Position numbers and translations under genes: made by a program. The notes under the pieces are model-generated. The model was not told the DNA's origin and did not search any database. It saw only the letters and a list, made by a program, of their open reading frames with translations. A stretch of DNA of 64,000 bases from Flavivirga algicola (GTDB taxonomy: Bacteria > Bacteroidota > Bacteroidia > Flavobacteriales > Flavobacteriaceae): the NCBI RefSeq assembly GCF_012910715.1, contig NZ_JABBHF010000011.1:148551-212550 (forward strand), read 5' to 3'. This document shows, in pieces, positions 45,933 through 55,258 of this stretch (its first letter is position 1; every line of letters starts with the position of its first letter).

Positions 45933-47387
45933 GTGAAACAAAATCTACTTTTAATTTTTCTTATCCCCCTTTTTAGCATAAGTCAAACACAAACAGGCAG
46001 TAACATCGACATAGAAGGTGTTTTTGTAGCATCTGGTCATAATATCTCACTTTCTTCAGATGGGTCTATATTTGCCATTGGAGCTCCAAATAACAATAGT
46101 AATGGCAATGACTCTGGTCTTGTAGAAGTTTATAAGAACACATCCACAGGCTGGGTGAAAACATTCGATACTAAAGGAGAAAACACTAAAGACGAGTTAG
46201 GGTATAGTGTATCGCTTTCTTCAGACGGTTCCACACTTGCTATTGGAGCTCCTAATTATAATGGCGTAAACGGCGACAATTCTGGTTATGTTCAAGTTTA
46301 TAGATATAATGAATCGTCCACTGTATGGGAAAAGTTAGGCGATAACATTGAAGGTAATAATCAGGGTGATAAATTAGGCTGGAGTGTATCGCTTTCTTCA
46401 GATGGTTCAAAAATTGCGATAGGTTCTCCCGATAATAGTTCTGATGAATATAAAAAGGGACGCGTTCAAGTTTACGAATATAAATCTGCCAACTGGACAC
46501 AGTTAGGCAATGACATTTATGGTGAAACATCTAGTGATCAATCAGGTTATAGTGTATCGCTTTCTAATGACGGATCTGTTTTGGCTATTGGTGCCATCAA
46601 TAATCGCGGCGATATCACAAACCCCAACCTTAGTATGGGCCACGTACGGGTTTATAAATATGATATACCTTCAATGGATTGGAGTCAGGTAGGCTCCGAT
46701 ATTGATGGGTTAGCAAGTTACAATCATGCAGGTACTAGCGTATCATTGTCATCAAACGGTTCTGTAGTAGCCATAGGTGCAGCTTTTCTTTTTCAAAAAG
46801 GCTATGTTAGAGTTTTTGAAAACATTTCTGGAACCTGGACACAGATAGGGGATGTTATAGAGGGAGACACTGCTCAAGATGAATCTGGCACTAGCGTTTC
46901 TCTTTCAGCAGATGGTTCTATAGTGGCTATTGGAGCTCCCTATAATGACAATGCTGGAGATGATACCGGTCATGTTAAAATCTACAAAAATATTTCAGGG
47001 AATTGGCAAAAAATAGGTAATGAAATCTCTGGCGAAAATCTTAGCGATTATTCAGGACTCTGTGTTTCTCTTTCCAAAGATGGCCGCAATATTGCCATTG
47101 GCTCATTTAGAACTGTTAAAGTTTATAGTTTAAGCGATGTATTATCATCAAATACTTTTGTCCTATCTCAATTTGGCATGGCTCCAAACCCAGCTAGTAG
47201 CCAAACAACTATTGCATTAAATAAAGGTCTGACTTTAAAAAAGGTTTCTATCTACAATAATTTGGGGCAGTTTATAAAAACAACGCAAAAAGAAATTATA
47301 GATACTTCTGACTTATCTACAGGACTTTATTATGTACAAATTGTAACGGATAAAGGTAAGGCTGCTAAGAAATTAGTAATCGAGTAA
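45933..47387 (+). CDS. Type IX secreted protein with seven-fold beta-propeller-like repeats
   Basis: A 484-residue protein. Signal peptide LLLIFLIPLFSISQTQTGS. Then about seven repeats of 50-60 residues, each built around SVSLSSDGSxxAIGAP and GxVxVYxxxxxxWxQxGxxI, for example LGYSVSLSSDGSTLAIGAPN and DESGTSVSLSADGSIVAIGA. The pattern is like FG-GAP/integrin-type propeller blades. The last 75 residues form a type IX secretion sorting domain: MAPNPASSQTTIALNKG, then SIYNNLGQFIKTTQK, LSTGLYYVQI and KKLVIE. It is therefore exported across the outer membrane. GTG start. A strong terminator follows. Confidence 0.9.
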   Translation: MKQNLLLIFLIPLFSISQTQTGSNIDIEGVFVASGHNISLSSDGSIFAIGAPNNNSNGNDSGLVEVYKNTSTGWVKTFDTKGENTKDELGYSVSLSSDGSTLAIGAPNYNGVNGDNSGYVQVYRYNESSTVWEKLGDNIEGNNQGDKLGWSVSLSSDGSKIAIGSPDNSSDEYKKGRVQVYEYKSANWTQLGNDIYGETSSDQSGYSVSLSNDGSVLAIGAINNRGDITNPNLSMGHVRVYKYDIPSMDWSQVGSDIDGLASYNHAGTSVSLSSNGSVVAIGAAFLFQKGYVRVFENISGTWTQIGDVIEGDTAQDESGTSVSLSADGSIVAIGAPYNDNAGDDTGHVKIYKNISGNWQKIGNEISGENLSDYSGLCVSLSKDGRNIAIGSFRTVKVYSLSDVLSSNTFVLSQFGMAPNPASSQTTIALNKGLTLKKVSIYNNLGQFIKTTQKEIIDTSDLSTGLYYVQIVTDKGKAAKKLVIE

Positions 47388-47409
47388 TTTAATAAAAAAC
47401 GACATTTTA

Positions 47410-47439
47410 AAAAGGTTTCTATGTATTTAGAAACCTTTT
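47410..47439 (+). terminator. Rho-independent terminator of the secreted-protein gene
   Basis: Perfect 12-bp stem, AAAAGGTTTCTA (47410-47421) and TAGAAACCTTTT (47428-47439), loop TGTATT, followed by CTTTTTT. It is 22 bp downstream of the stop codon. Confidence 0.9.
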
Positions 47440-47487
47440 CTTTTTTATAGCATAACATTAAAAAAATACGATTAAATATTTTAAATG

Positions 47488-47495
47488 TAACTTTG
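47488..47495 (+). promoter_or_regulatory. Putative -7 promoter element for rnr
   Basis: TAACTTTG matches TAnnTTTG, 159 bp before the rnr ATG. If real, rnr mRNA has a long leader containing the REP-like hairpin at 47557-47585. Confidence 0.4.
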
Positions 47496-47556
47496 CACAA
47501 AACTTAATTAAAAAAAAAGACACCTTTATGTTTTATAAAGGGTTTCATTTAAAAAA

Positions 47557-47585
47557 TGTCATTCTCGCAAAAGCGGGGAACTCTT
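47557..47585. repeat. REP-like hairpin in the rnr leader
   Basis: TGTCATTCTCGCAAAAGCGG followed by GGAACTCTT resembles the widespread GTCATTCCCGCGAAAGCGGG type of intergenic palindrome. The stem TTCTCGC/GCGGGGAA pairs with one bulge. GC-rich against its surroundings. A single copy was noticed in the window. Confidence 0.4.
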
Positions 47586-47654
47586 CTCCTCCAATTAAGT
47601 TTAAAATAACTAACTCCTAAGTATCTTTAGGAAACGACTATGAATAAATTATAA

Positions 47655-49850
47655 ATGACAAGAAAGAAAAAAAGGAAATCGAAAAAAGGAATTTCCAACT
47701 TAACAAATACTATTCTAAGTATTTTAAAAAAAGATAGAAATCAATCATTCAATTACAAGCAAATTGCTGCAAAACTTGGTGTTAATGATGCCAGTAGCAG
47801 AAATCAAATAATAAAAACCTTAGCAAAACTTGCAGCTAAGCAAGAGATTGTGCAAGTAGACCGTGGAAAATTTAAAGCGGTTATCAATACAGAGTATCAT
47901 ACAGGAACTCTAGATTTATCTGCCAAAGGTTCTGGCTACATTATTTGTGATGCCTTTGATGATGATATTTTTATAGCCTCCAACAATATTAATAAAGCAC
48001 TGGATGGAGACGAAGTAGAATTCTATGTTTATAAACGTAAAAAAAGAGGGAAATTAGAAGGCGAAATTACCAACATTATAAAGCGTGATAAAAGTGAATA
48101 CGTTGGAGTGATTCAAATACATAGCAACTATGCGTTTGTAATAGCAGATAGCACAAAAATGTATAAGGATATTTTTATACCTATTAATAAAACTTTTAAA
48201 GCAGAAGATGGCGACAAAGTATTAGTGAAACTTGAAGATTGGCCAGAAAATGCCGATTCTCCCTATGGAAAAGTAATTCAAGTACTTGGTAAGCCAGGAG
48301 ACCACAATACAGAGATTCATTCCATTTTGGCAGAGTATGGCTTGCCTCACGAATTCCCACAAGAAGTAGAAGCTTTTGCTAACAAGTTAGATACATCCAT
48401 TACAGAAGAAGAAATTGCTAAACGCAGGGATATGCGTGAAGATTTAACCTTTACGATAGACCCTAAAGATGCCAAAGATTTTGATGATGCCTTATCCTTT
48501 GAAGTCTTGGATAATGGATTATATGAAATCGGAATTCATATTGCCGATGTATCACATTATTTACAAGAAGGAACTGTTTTAGATGATGAAGCTTACGAAC
48601 GCGCCACATCAATTTATTTAGTAGACCGTGTGGTCCCAATGCTGCCCGAAGTATTGTCAAATAAAGCATGTTCTTTAAGACCACATGAGGAAAAGTACAC
48701 CTTTTCTGCCGTATTTCAAATGAATGACAAATGTGAGATCAAAAACGAATGGTTTGGTCGCACAGTAACTTATAGTGATGCTCGCTATGCTTACGAGGAA
48801 GCGCAGGCCATCATCGAATCCAGAACTAACGAAATCCCTAAAGATGTATCGCTTACGGGAAAGGTATATAAAACAGATCAGAAATTAGCAGATGCTATTT
48901 TAAAAATGGACGAGCTTGCTAAAATTATGCGTAAAAAACGGATGAGCTCTGGTGCTATATCTTTTGATAAAGTAGAGGTGAAATTTAATTTAGATCAAGA
49001 AAACAATCCTGTGGGTGTCTTCTTTAAAACCAGTAAAGATGCCAATAAACTTATTGAAGAGTTTATGCTATTGGCTAACCGAAAAGTATCTGAATTCATT
49101 GGTAAAAAAGATCCTAAAAAAACCTTTGTATATCGTGTACATGACGAGCCAGATGATAGCAAGTTAGCTAGTTTACAGGGTATTGTATCTAAATTTGGTT
49201 ACAAGCTTAATTTTAAGGACAGAAAAACGACTTCGGCATCACTTAATAATTTACTCAAAGAAGTAAACGGTAAAAAGGAGCAAAACCTTGTTGACACATT
49301 AGCCATTAGAAGTATGAGCAAAGCCGAATATACCACACATAATATTGGACATTACGGTTTAGCATTCGATTATTATAGTCATTTCACATCGCCCATTCGT
49401 CGTTATCCAGATGTGATGGCCCACCGTTTGTTACAACATTATTTAGATGGCGGAAAATCTGTAAACGAAGAAGCTTACGAAGATAAGTGCAACCACTCAA
49501 GTGCTATGGAAAACCTTGCAACTAAGGCAGAGCGAGATTCCATAAAATACATGCAGATTAAATTTATGCAAGACCATAAAGACGATGAATTTCTTGGTGT
49601 TATTTCCGGTGTGACCGATTGGGGGATTTATGTTGAAATTATTTCCAATAAATGTGAGGGTATGGTAAGTGTTCGCGATATGAAAGACGATCACTATGCA
49701 TTTGACCAAGACCAATATGCCATGGTAGGCAGAAACACTAAAAACATGTATCAACTCGGGGATGAGGTTATTGTAAAAGTTAAAAACACAGATTTAATTA
49801 AAAAGCATCTGGACTTTAATTTAATTGGTAAAAAAGAAACTGACGCATAA
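47655..49850 (+). CDS. rnr: Ribonuclease R
   Basis: A 731-residue 3'-5' exoribonuclease of the RNase II/R family. Order: basic N-terminus (TRKKKRKSKKG), winged-helix region (ILKKDRNQSFNYKQIAAKLG, about 18-37), cold-shock domains (about 75-200), and the RNB catalytic domain with IDPKDAKDFDDALSFEVLDN (about 272-291; the metal-binding aspartates). HFTSPIRRYPDVMAHRLLQH lies near 575-595, and a C-terminal S1 RNA-binding domain (GVISGVTDWGIYVEIISNKC) follows. Degrades structured RNA. ATG start; the gene is monocistronic by context. Confidence 0.96.
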   Translation: MTRKKKRKSKKGISNLTNTILSILKKDRNQSFNYKQIAAKLGVNDASSRNQIIKTLAKLAAKQEIVQVDRGKFKAVINTEYHTGTLDLSAKGSGYIICDAFDDDIFIASNNINKALDGDEVEFYVYKRKKRGKLEGEITNIIKRDKSEYVGVIQIHSNYAFVIADSTKMYKDIFIPINKTFKAEDGDKVLVKLEDWPENADSPYGKVIQVLGKPGDHNTEIHSILAEYGLPHEFPQEVEAFANKLDTSITEEEIAKRRDMREDLTFTIDPKDAKDFDDALSFEVLDNGLYEIGIHIADVSHYLQEGTVLDDEAYERATSIYLVDRVVPMLPEVLSNKACSLRPHEEKYTFSAVFQMNDKCEIKNEWFGRTVTYSDARYAYEEAQAIIESRTNEIPKDVSLTGKVYKTDQKLADAILKMDELAKIMRKKRMSSGAISFDKVEVKFNLDQENNPVGVFFKTSKDANKLIEEFMLLANRKVSEFIGKKDPKKTFVYRVHDEPDDSKLASLQGIVSKFGYKLNFKDRKTTSASLNNLLKEVNGKKEQNLVDTLAIRSMSKAEYTTHNIGHYGLAFDYYSHFTSPIRRYPDVMAHRLLQHYLDGGKSVNEEAYEDKCNHSSAMENLATKAERDSIKYMQIKFMQDHKDDEFLGVISGVTDWGIYVEIISNKCEGMVSVRDMKDDHYAFDQDQYAMVGRNTKNMYQLGDEVIVKVKNTDLIKKHLDFNLIGKKETDA

Positions 49851-49949
49851 GGCTGTCCTTGTGATACGGGGTTTCTGATTAAAGCAAAAAGAAGTTCTCT
49901 GTTTTTGTAACAAAAATTAAAACCGTTCAACCAATAATAAAAGCAAAAC

Positions 49950-50249
49950 ATGGTTTTAACAACAACAAATTCTATAGAAGGGCATACCATACAAGATTAT
50001 TTAGGTATTGTGACTGGTATAAATGTGAGTATCCCCAAAGCGACTTTTTCTTTTAACATGGCTAAATACTACGAATCTTATGAAAATAAGGTTGGCGAGG
50101 CTAAAGAAGAGGCTTTTCAAAAGCTAAAGGAACATGCTATTAACTTAAAAGCCAATGCCGTTATTGGTATAAGTATTGATATAGAAACAAATCCAACTTC
50201 AGGCTTAATTATAGCATCTATTACAGGAACGGCAGTAAAAGTTATTTAA
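49950..50249 (+). CDS. YbjQ family protein (DUF74)
   Basis: A 99-residue protein with TTTNSIEGHTIQDYLGIVTG, AKEEAFQKLKEHAINLKANA and VIGISIDIE. These are the YbjQ/UPF0145 hallmarks (the motif AxAVIGI). The family forms pentamers, and some are annotated as heavy-metal-binding from structural guesses; the biological role is unsettled. Cytoplasmic, no signal peptide. ATG start; 100 bp downstream of rnr. Confidence 0.9.
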   Translation: MVLTTTNSIEGHTIQDYLGIVTGINVSIPKATFSFNMAKYYESYENKVGEAKEEAFQKLKEHAINLKANAVIGISIDIETNPTSGLIIASITGTAVKVI

Positions 50250-50450
50250 TCGAAAAATATTTTCCAACAATTTACCACATCGAGGTTTTAGCTAAAAATA
50301 TTTTTCCCACATATCACAATGAGCTCTGTCAAAACATACTTCCAATAGCCCTGCCTGTGTATCGTTCACATCAAAAATTCTTTTATTTTCAAAAAAAGGA
50401 ATAATTATTGATAACTTTACGTTTAAATCAAAAAGTATAAAATTTCAAAC

Positions 50451-51125
50451 ATGAAACGTTTCGTATTAGCATTAGCAGTCTTGGCTTCTACAATAGTTGT
50501 AGCGCAAAAACCCATTGATAAATCTATTGGGGAATTCACACATTTAAAGGTTTATGATTTGTTGGATGTAGAGCTTATCAAATCTAAAGAAAATAGAATT
50601 ATTATTTCAGGAAAAAACACCGAAGACGTTCTTGTAAACAACAAAAACGGTACATTAAAAATAAAGATGAAACTTGGAGAAGCTTTCGATGGCAATGAAA
50701 CAAAAATAAAATTGCACTATACAACAGTCGATGTTATTGATGTTAATGAAGGTGCCAAAGTAGTTTCAGACGATACAATTAAGCAATTTGAAATCGATTT
50801 AAACGCCCAAGAAGGCGGAAAAATAAAATTAGACTTGGATGTGAATTATGCCAATATCAGATCGGTAACAGGCTCTAATATTGAAGCTTCTGGAAAAGCC
50901 AAACATCAAGATATATCCATTTATACAGGCGGTGTTTATCAAGGTGAAGACCTAAAAACAGAATTTACTGATGTATCTATACGCATTGCAGGAGAGGCAC
51001 ATGTTCATGCCAAAACTTTAGTAAATGCCAAAATAAGAGCAGGAGGTGATATCTTTATTTATGGTAAACCAGAACGTGTAGACGAAAGTAGGGTACTAGG
51101 AGGTAGAATAAAGCGTATGGACTAA
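50451..51125 (+). CDS. DUF2807 (GIN domain) secreted protein
   Basis: A 224-residue protein with signal peptide (MKRFVLALAVLASTIVVAQK). The mature part is a putative auto-transporter adhesin head GIN domain: FTHLKVYDLLDVELIKSKEN, then IKLHYTTVDVIDVNEGAKVV, ANIRSVTGSNIEASGKAKHQ and VDESRVLGGRIKRMD, forming a right-handed beta-helix-like repeat. The family is common in Bacteroidota envelope proteins without known activity. Probably periplasmic or surface. Separate transcript by spacing (about 200 bp). Confidence 0.85.
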   Translation: MKRFVLALAVLASTIVVAQKPIDKSIGEFTHLKVYDLLDVELIKSKENRIIISGKNTEDVLVNNKNGTLKIKMKLGEAFDGNETKIKLHYTTVDVIDVNEGAKVVSDDTIKQFEIDLNAQEGGKIKLDLDVNYANIRSVTGSNIEASGKAKHQDISIYTGGVYQGEDLKTEFTDVSIRIAGEAHVHAKTLVNAKIRAGGDIFIYGKPERVDESRVLGGRIKRMD

Positions 51126-51152
51126 AAAGCTTTATTTTCTTTTTAAACAAGC

Positions 51153-52313
51153 CTAATATTTTCTATTTAATCGAAATATAACCAAACAAATAGCAAGGAT
51201 TATTAATGCCAATAAAAATATATAACTCATAACTAAATTGCTCCAATTAGAAATGAGTCCCAATAAAACGGGACCAAAAAGAAAGCCTATAAAGCCTATT
51301 CCTGAAACAACAGACATAGCAACAGGCGTGTAAACGCTCTGTGTTTGCCCCGCTAACCTAAAAATTTCGGGAATGATTACAGAAAGACCAAGCCCTAAAA
51401 TCCCGAAACCCAAAACACTAGTATATAAATTAGATAGCAAGATTAGCAGATAAGCAACTAGTGCAATAGTACATCCATAACTTATCGTTTTAACAGCGCC
51501 TATTTTTTTACTAATCCCATCTCCAAAAAACCGTCCTATAGTCATGGTTAAAGAAAAAATAATAAACCCCAATCCTGCCTGGCTTTGAGACGTATTCACG
51601 ATATCAAATAAAAACAAATTGCTCCAATGCTCTACGGCTCCCTCATTAAACATTATAATAAAGGCGACTAGCGATAGACCTAACATGGGCTTTATGCTCT
51701 TAAATATATTTATATTTTGTTTGTGCTTCTCCTGTGAAGGTTCTTCAATATTTTCATAGTTATTGGACAGGAACAGTGTTGTTAAAACGATAAATGAAGA
51801 TATTAGCAACATATGGTACCCTGGGTGAGAAAACACAGTAATCAAAAAACTTCCTATTCCAGCTCCTATAAAACCTCCCAAACTAAAAAACCCATGAGCT
51901 GCAGACATGAAATTTTGGTTATCCTTCTTTTCAATATTGGAAACCAGTGCATTCATAGATACATCTGTAAATCCAGAAAAAACACCCGTTGCTATTAAGC
52001 TCATACACAATAACAAATAATTAGGAGCAATAAGTGGCAAATTAAATAACAAGGCAAAAATGATAATACCCATTTTAGTAGAATGCCCTGTCCCAATTTT
52101 TTTATTTACATAAGGAACAAAAGGGATAGAAATTAGCAGCCCAAAAGCAGTAAAAAATAAAGCCAAGCCTATCTGTGAATCGTTTAAAGCAAATTTTATT
52201 TTGATGTGTGGCAAATAAAGCACCCAAGTTCCTATTAAAATATTTACTGAGGAAAAAACCCACGATGGCGCAAAGTATTTCAAGTTAGAAAGAATAAGTT
52301 GTAAAGATTTCAT
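51153..52313 (-). CDS. Major facilitator superfamily transporter
   Basis: A 386-residue protein with 12 predicted membrane helices in two halves. Between the halves (about residues 200-208) is a polar loop (EEPSQEKHKQN). Signature-like features: FTAFGLLISIPFVPYVNKKI (loop 2-3), GVFSGFTDVSMNALVSNIEK, AAHGFFSLGGFIGAGIGSFL and TIGRFFGDGISKKIGAVKTI, similar to fucose/sugar-permease-like MFS members. Substrate unknown. It is convergent with the DUF2807 gene and divergent from the AraC gene, which is the usual set-up for a transporter and its regulator. The link is inference. Confidence 0.85.
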   Translation of the reverse strand: MKSLQLILSNLKYFAPSWVFSSVNILIGTWVLYLPHIKIKFALNDSQIGLALFFTAFGLLISIPFVPYVNKKIGTGHSTKMGIIIFALLFNLPLIAPNYLLLCMSLIATGVFSGFTDVSMNALVSNIEKKDNQNFMSAAHGFFSLGGFIGAGIGSFLITVFSHPGYHMLLISSFIVLTTLFLSNNYENIEEPSQEKHKQNINIFKSIKPMLGLSLVAFIIMFNEGAVEHWSNLFLFDIVNTSQSQAGLGFIIFSLTMTIGRFFGDGISKKIGAVKTISYGCTIALVAYLLILLSNLYTSVLGFGILGLGLSVIIPEIFRLAGQTQSVYTPVAMSVVSGIGFIGFLFGPVLLGLISNWSNLVMSYIFLLALIILAICLVIFRLNRKY

Positions 52314-52427
52314 TTATCTTATATTTTCACTACAAAGAAACCACAGGCTTCAAATATTAAATACAAGTATTTATCCTAATATTAATACGTTTTATTCTTT
52401 TTGGTATAAAAAACTAAATCATTTAGG

Positions 52428-52435
52428 TAAATTTG
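52428..52435 (+). promoter_or_regulatory. Putative -7 element very close to the AraC-family start
   Basis: TAAATTTG matches TAnnTTTG and ends 5 bases before the TTG start at 52441. An upstream TTTTTG ends at 52403, a spacing of 24 bases, slightly long for a -33 element. Use of this promoter would give a near-leaderless message. Confidence 0.45.
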
Positions 52436-52440
52436 TATCA

Positions 52441-53298
52441 TTGAAGGTTTTATACAAACATATTCCTTATTCTTTTGAAAATTCCTTTCAAGTAGAAAAA
52501 TTTGACCAAAATGCACCGTGCGTACATCATGGTTTACACTATCATGATAGTTATGAAATTGTTTTTATAAAAAATGGACACGGAAAAATAATTATTGAAG
52601 GAAATGAGGTTAATTATAAAGATGGTGCATTGGTTTTCTTAGGGCCGTGCATTCCTCACTTTAGTTTTTCCAACAATATGTTTAAAGATAATTATGAAAT
52701 TGTAATCCATTTTGGAGGTGAATTTGTTGAGCAACGCTTAAAATTGTTCCCAGAGCTTCGAGATTTACTTCCGTTGATTCAAAAATCGAAACAGTTTTTA
52801 ATTTTTGATCCCGAATTAAAAAAGAAATTAACCCCACGATTTGAAAAAATAACCGACCTTAACGGTATTGAGCAGTTAATCTCCATATTTAGTTTACTTT
52901 ATGAATTATCAAAATCAACACCTCTAAAAAAATTAATTAAGGAGGATGTAAGCAATCATTATGCTCAAAATAAACAAGTAAAAAAAATATTTAAATTTAT
53001 AAATGAAAACTATCAACATAAAGTCAGTACAAAAGACATTGCCACGCATGTGGGCCTAACTACAAATTCGTTTTGTAGAATGTTTAAAGTGTTGACACAA
53101 AAATCGTTTATAAGCTATTTAAATGAATATAGAATACATCTGGCTATGAAATTATTAGAAGAAACCGATGATAATATATCTGAAATTGTATATCAATGCG
53201 GTTTCGAAAACCTTTCATATTTTTCGAAAATTTTTTTACAATTAAAAGGATGTAGGCCCATTGAGTATAGAAAAAACTATCGGATTCAACACACATAA
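52441..53298 (+). CDS. AraC family transcriptional regulator
   Basis: A 285-residue protein with an N-terminal cupin-like ligand-binding domain (about 15-110: HHGLHYHDSYEIVFIKNGHG, with GALVFLGPCIPHFSF) and a C-terminal pair of helix-turn-helix motifs: TKDIATHVGLTTNSFCRMFK (about 199-218) and ISEIVYQCGFENLSYFSKIF (about 248-267). Ends with the family PxEYRK motif (CRPIEYRKNYR). No upstream ATG exists in frame, so TTG is the likely start. It is divergent from the MFS gene and may control it in response to a sugar-like ligand; that is inference. Confidence 0.88.
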   Translation: MKVLYKHIPYSFENSFQVEKFDQNAPCVHHGLHYHDSYEIVFIKNGHGKIIIEGNEVNYKDGALVFLGPCIPHFSFSNNMFKDNYEIVIHFGGEFVEQRLKLFPELRDLLPLIQKSKQFLIFDPELKKKLTPRFEKITDLNGIEQLISIFSLLYELSKSTPLKKLIKEDVSNHYAQNKQVKKIFKFINENYQHKVSTKDIATHVGLTTNSFCRMFKVLTQKSFISYLNEYRIHLAMKLLEETDDNISEIVYQCGFENLSYFSKIFLQLKGCRPIEYRKNYRIQHT

Positions 53299-53408
53299 AG
53301 TCTTCTAAAAACAATACCAAATACCAGCCTCCGTTTACCTATATACAAGAACAGAATCAAACTCAAAGAAATAAAAACCGAAACGATAGAACCTAAAAAT
53401 ATTAGATT

Positions 53409-53804
53409 ATGGATAACAAAAGATATATCACCAACGGCGAAGGGCTTCCTAATTGGTCTAACCCCATTAGTCATGCTGTAGTTGTAAACAATATGTGCTT
53501 TGTAAGCGGCCAGCTATCTGTGAATGCAGAAGGAAAGTATGTATCTGGTACCATTTTGGAAGAAGGCAAGTTAGCATTTTCAAATTTTTTCTCTGCACTA
53601 AAAAACGCTGGATTCGAAAAAGATGACGTTGTATTTATCGACATTGCTTTTAACGACCTAAAAGAACTTCCTGAAATAAACAAATTGTACATGGGGTTAT
53701 TTCCTGAGGGTAAAAGACCCGCAAGAACCATATATCAAGCAGAAGCTTTGCCTTTTGGCGGAAAAGTTAAAATTACGGGAACTGCTGTTAAAGTATTAGT
53801 TTAA
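53409..53804 (+). CDS. RidA family protein (enamine/imine deaminase)
   Basis: A 131-residue member of the RidA/YjgF family. It carries LPNWSNPISHAVVVNNMCFV, SGQLSVNAEGKYVSGTILEE and, near the C-terminus, RPARTIYQAEALPFGGKVKI with the arginine and PxG motif of the active site. RidA proteins hydrolyse reactive enamine intermediates released by PLP enzymes. ATG start, 110 bp after the AraC gene in the same direction, so co-transcription is possible. Confidence 0.88.
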   Translation: MDNKRYITNGEGLPNWSNPISHAVVVNNMCFVSGQLSVNAEGKYVSGTILEEGKLAFSNFFSALKNAGFEKDDVVFIDIAFNDLKELPEINKLYMGLFPEGKRPARTIYQAEALPFGGKVKITGTAVKVLV

Positions 53805-53817
53805 TAATTCGAAACCC

Positions 53818-54429
53818 ATGAATAGTAAATGCCCGATACTTACAACTTTAATGTTCACAATCTCTACTGTTTTGCTCTATGGGCAGGCTCATATAAAACC
53901 TATAAGTGAAGAAGGTCAATCTAAATCTAATACAGACACTTTAAATGTTGGTTATACATACTGGTGGGGAAATTCGGGCCCTTTTATTGGGTCTTGCGGT
54001 GATAAATACGCACTTGCTTTTTTAGGTGTTGTCACGCAAATCGATTCTCCCAATAAAGACGCTTCTTTGTTATATACGCCTCAAAATGGTATTATTGAAA
54101 TTGTCGAAATATTAAAAAAAGAGCGCCTTGAAAAGGAAAAATACAGCGGCCAAAAGTATTTTTCATCAGATTGTTTTCATAATACCAAATTAAAAAAAGG
54201 AAACAGTGTGCTTGTTTTTTGTTATCAATATGAAGGTTCTTATACTATCCCTGGTCAAAACTCTATAATAAAGATTAATGGGACGAACGATCCAGTAGTT
54301 TTATCTATTAAAAAATATATCGATGCAGGTGAAAACCCTATTAAGATAAAAGAAGATATCGGATTATGGAGAAAAATGGGGTTTGAAAGCGATCTGAAAA
54401 GAATTATTGAATGTAGAGAAACATTTTAA
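53818..54429 (+). CDS. Secreted protein of unknown function
   Basis: A 203-residue protein with an N-terminal hydrophobic segment (ILTTLMFTISTVLLYGQAHI), probably a signal peptide cleaved near residue 23. The mature part includes NVGYTYWWGNSGPFIGSCGD, YALAFLGVVTQ and a C-terminal GLWRKMGFESDLKRIIECRE; three conserved-looking cysteines (GSCGD, SDCFH, IECRE) may form disulfides. I do not recognise the family. It starts 13 bp after the RidA stop, so it may share that transcript. Start is ATG. Confidence 0.65.
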   Translation: MNSKCPILTTLMFTISTVLLYGQAHIKPISEEGQSKSNTDTLNVGYTYWWGNSGPFIGSCGDKYALAFLGVVTQIDSPNKDASLLYTPQNGIIEIVEILKKERLEKEKYSGQKYFSSDCFHNTKLKKGNSVLVFCYQYEGSYTIPGQNSIIKINGTNDPVVLSIKKYIDAGENPIKIKEDIGLWRKMGFESDLKRIIECRETF

Positions 54430-54604
54430 TGGATAAAATAATCGCGGCTCAAGTGAACCCTAAAAGCCTATATCAACCAACTCAAAAAAGCTATTAAAAA
54501 TAGTTTTTATTTAAGAAAAAAACTTCTGAAATTGTAAGAATGTTGTCTAATTTTACAAAAATATATGCCCAAAAACCACACCTAAATTTCCAAAAATAAT
54601 TGTT

Positions 54605-55207
54605 ATGGAAAAAACAACTACAAAATATTATGCTTTTTTTTCCACAGATCATGGTGATGGAGCCATGCTATCTGCTGTACCAGGAGATGGGCCTACAGCC
54701 AATAAGTATAAAAAAACGAGCTCCTTAAAAAGTGTTTTTCCACCGCTGGAAAATGCTGTTATGATTTTCGACTCTAATTTCACAAAAAACACCAAATTGT
54801 ATGATATCATAGATTGTCTTGATACTGTTTTAGTTATAAACAAAAAAGTAAAAGAAGTCTTCAAAAGAGAGGGAATTACCGGTGAATTTCTTCAAGTAAG
54901 AATTTGGGACCATAATGATGCCTTTGTATCTGATGACTACTATATCTTTAACAATTTAGAAGCGGTTGAATTTATTGATATGGAAAAATCACATGTAGCA
55001 ATGAACCCACTATGGCCGGATCGTGTAAAACGCATATTAAAATTAGTTGTTCGAGACGACGTGACCGTAAATTCAAAGATTTTTTGCCCCACTAACATGA
55101 AAGGTCAATTATTCATAACAGAAGAACTTAGAGACCGTTTGATAAAAGAAGAAATCACTGGCTTTCATACATACCAAGCAGACGGGTGGGACGGTTTTTG
55201 TATCTAA
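54605..55207 (+). CDS. Imm11/DUF1629-like protein (possible orphan immunity protein)
   Basis: A 200-residue soluble protein. LYDIIDCLDTVLVINKKVKE, DDYYIFNNLEAVEFID and a C-terminal GQLFITEELRDRLIKEEITG followed by F have the layout of the DUF1629/Imm11 family (iiD..dS... yy.. np ... ivsd.lk..l....itG..f), known mostly as immunity proteins beside polymorphic toxins. No signal peptide, as expected for a cytoplasmic immunity protein. No toxin gene lies next to it. The assignment rests on pattern recall; it could instead be an unrelated conserved unknown. Confidence 0.5.
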   Translation: MEKTTTKYYAFFSTDHGDGAMLSAVPGDGPTANKYKKTSSLKSVFPPLENAVMIFDSNFTKNTKLYDIIDCLDTVLVINKKVKEVFKREGITGEFLQVRIWDHNDAFVSDDYYIFNNLEAVEFIDMEKSHVAMNPLWPDRVKRILKLVVRDDVTVNSKIFCPTNMKGQLFITEELRDRLIKEEITGFHTYQADGWDGFCI

Positions 55208-55258
55208 AAAATTTATACCACCTATAAAAATGAAAATTTGTCACGCAAACAGAACTAA

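Noticed and set aside
50252..50306. Inverted repeat GAAAAATATTTT / AAAATATTTTTC after the YbjQ-like gene
   Set aside because: Pure AT arms with a 31-base loop are expected by chance in this DNA and would make a weak hairpin.
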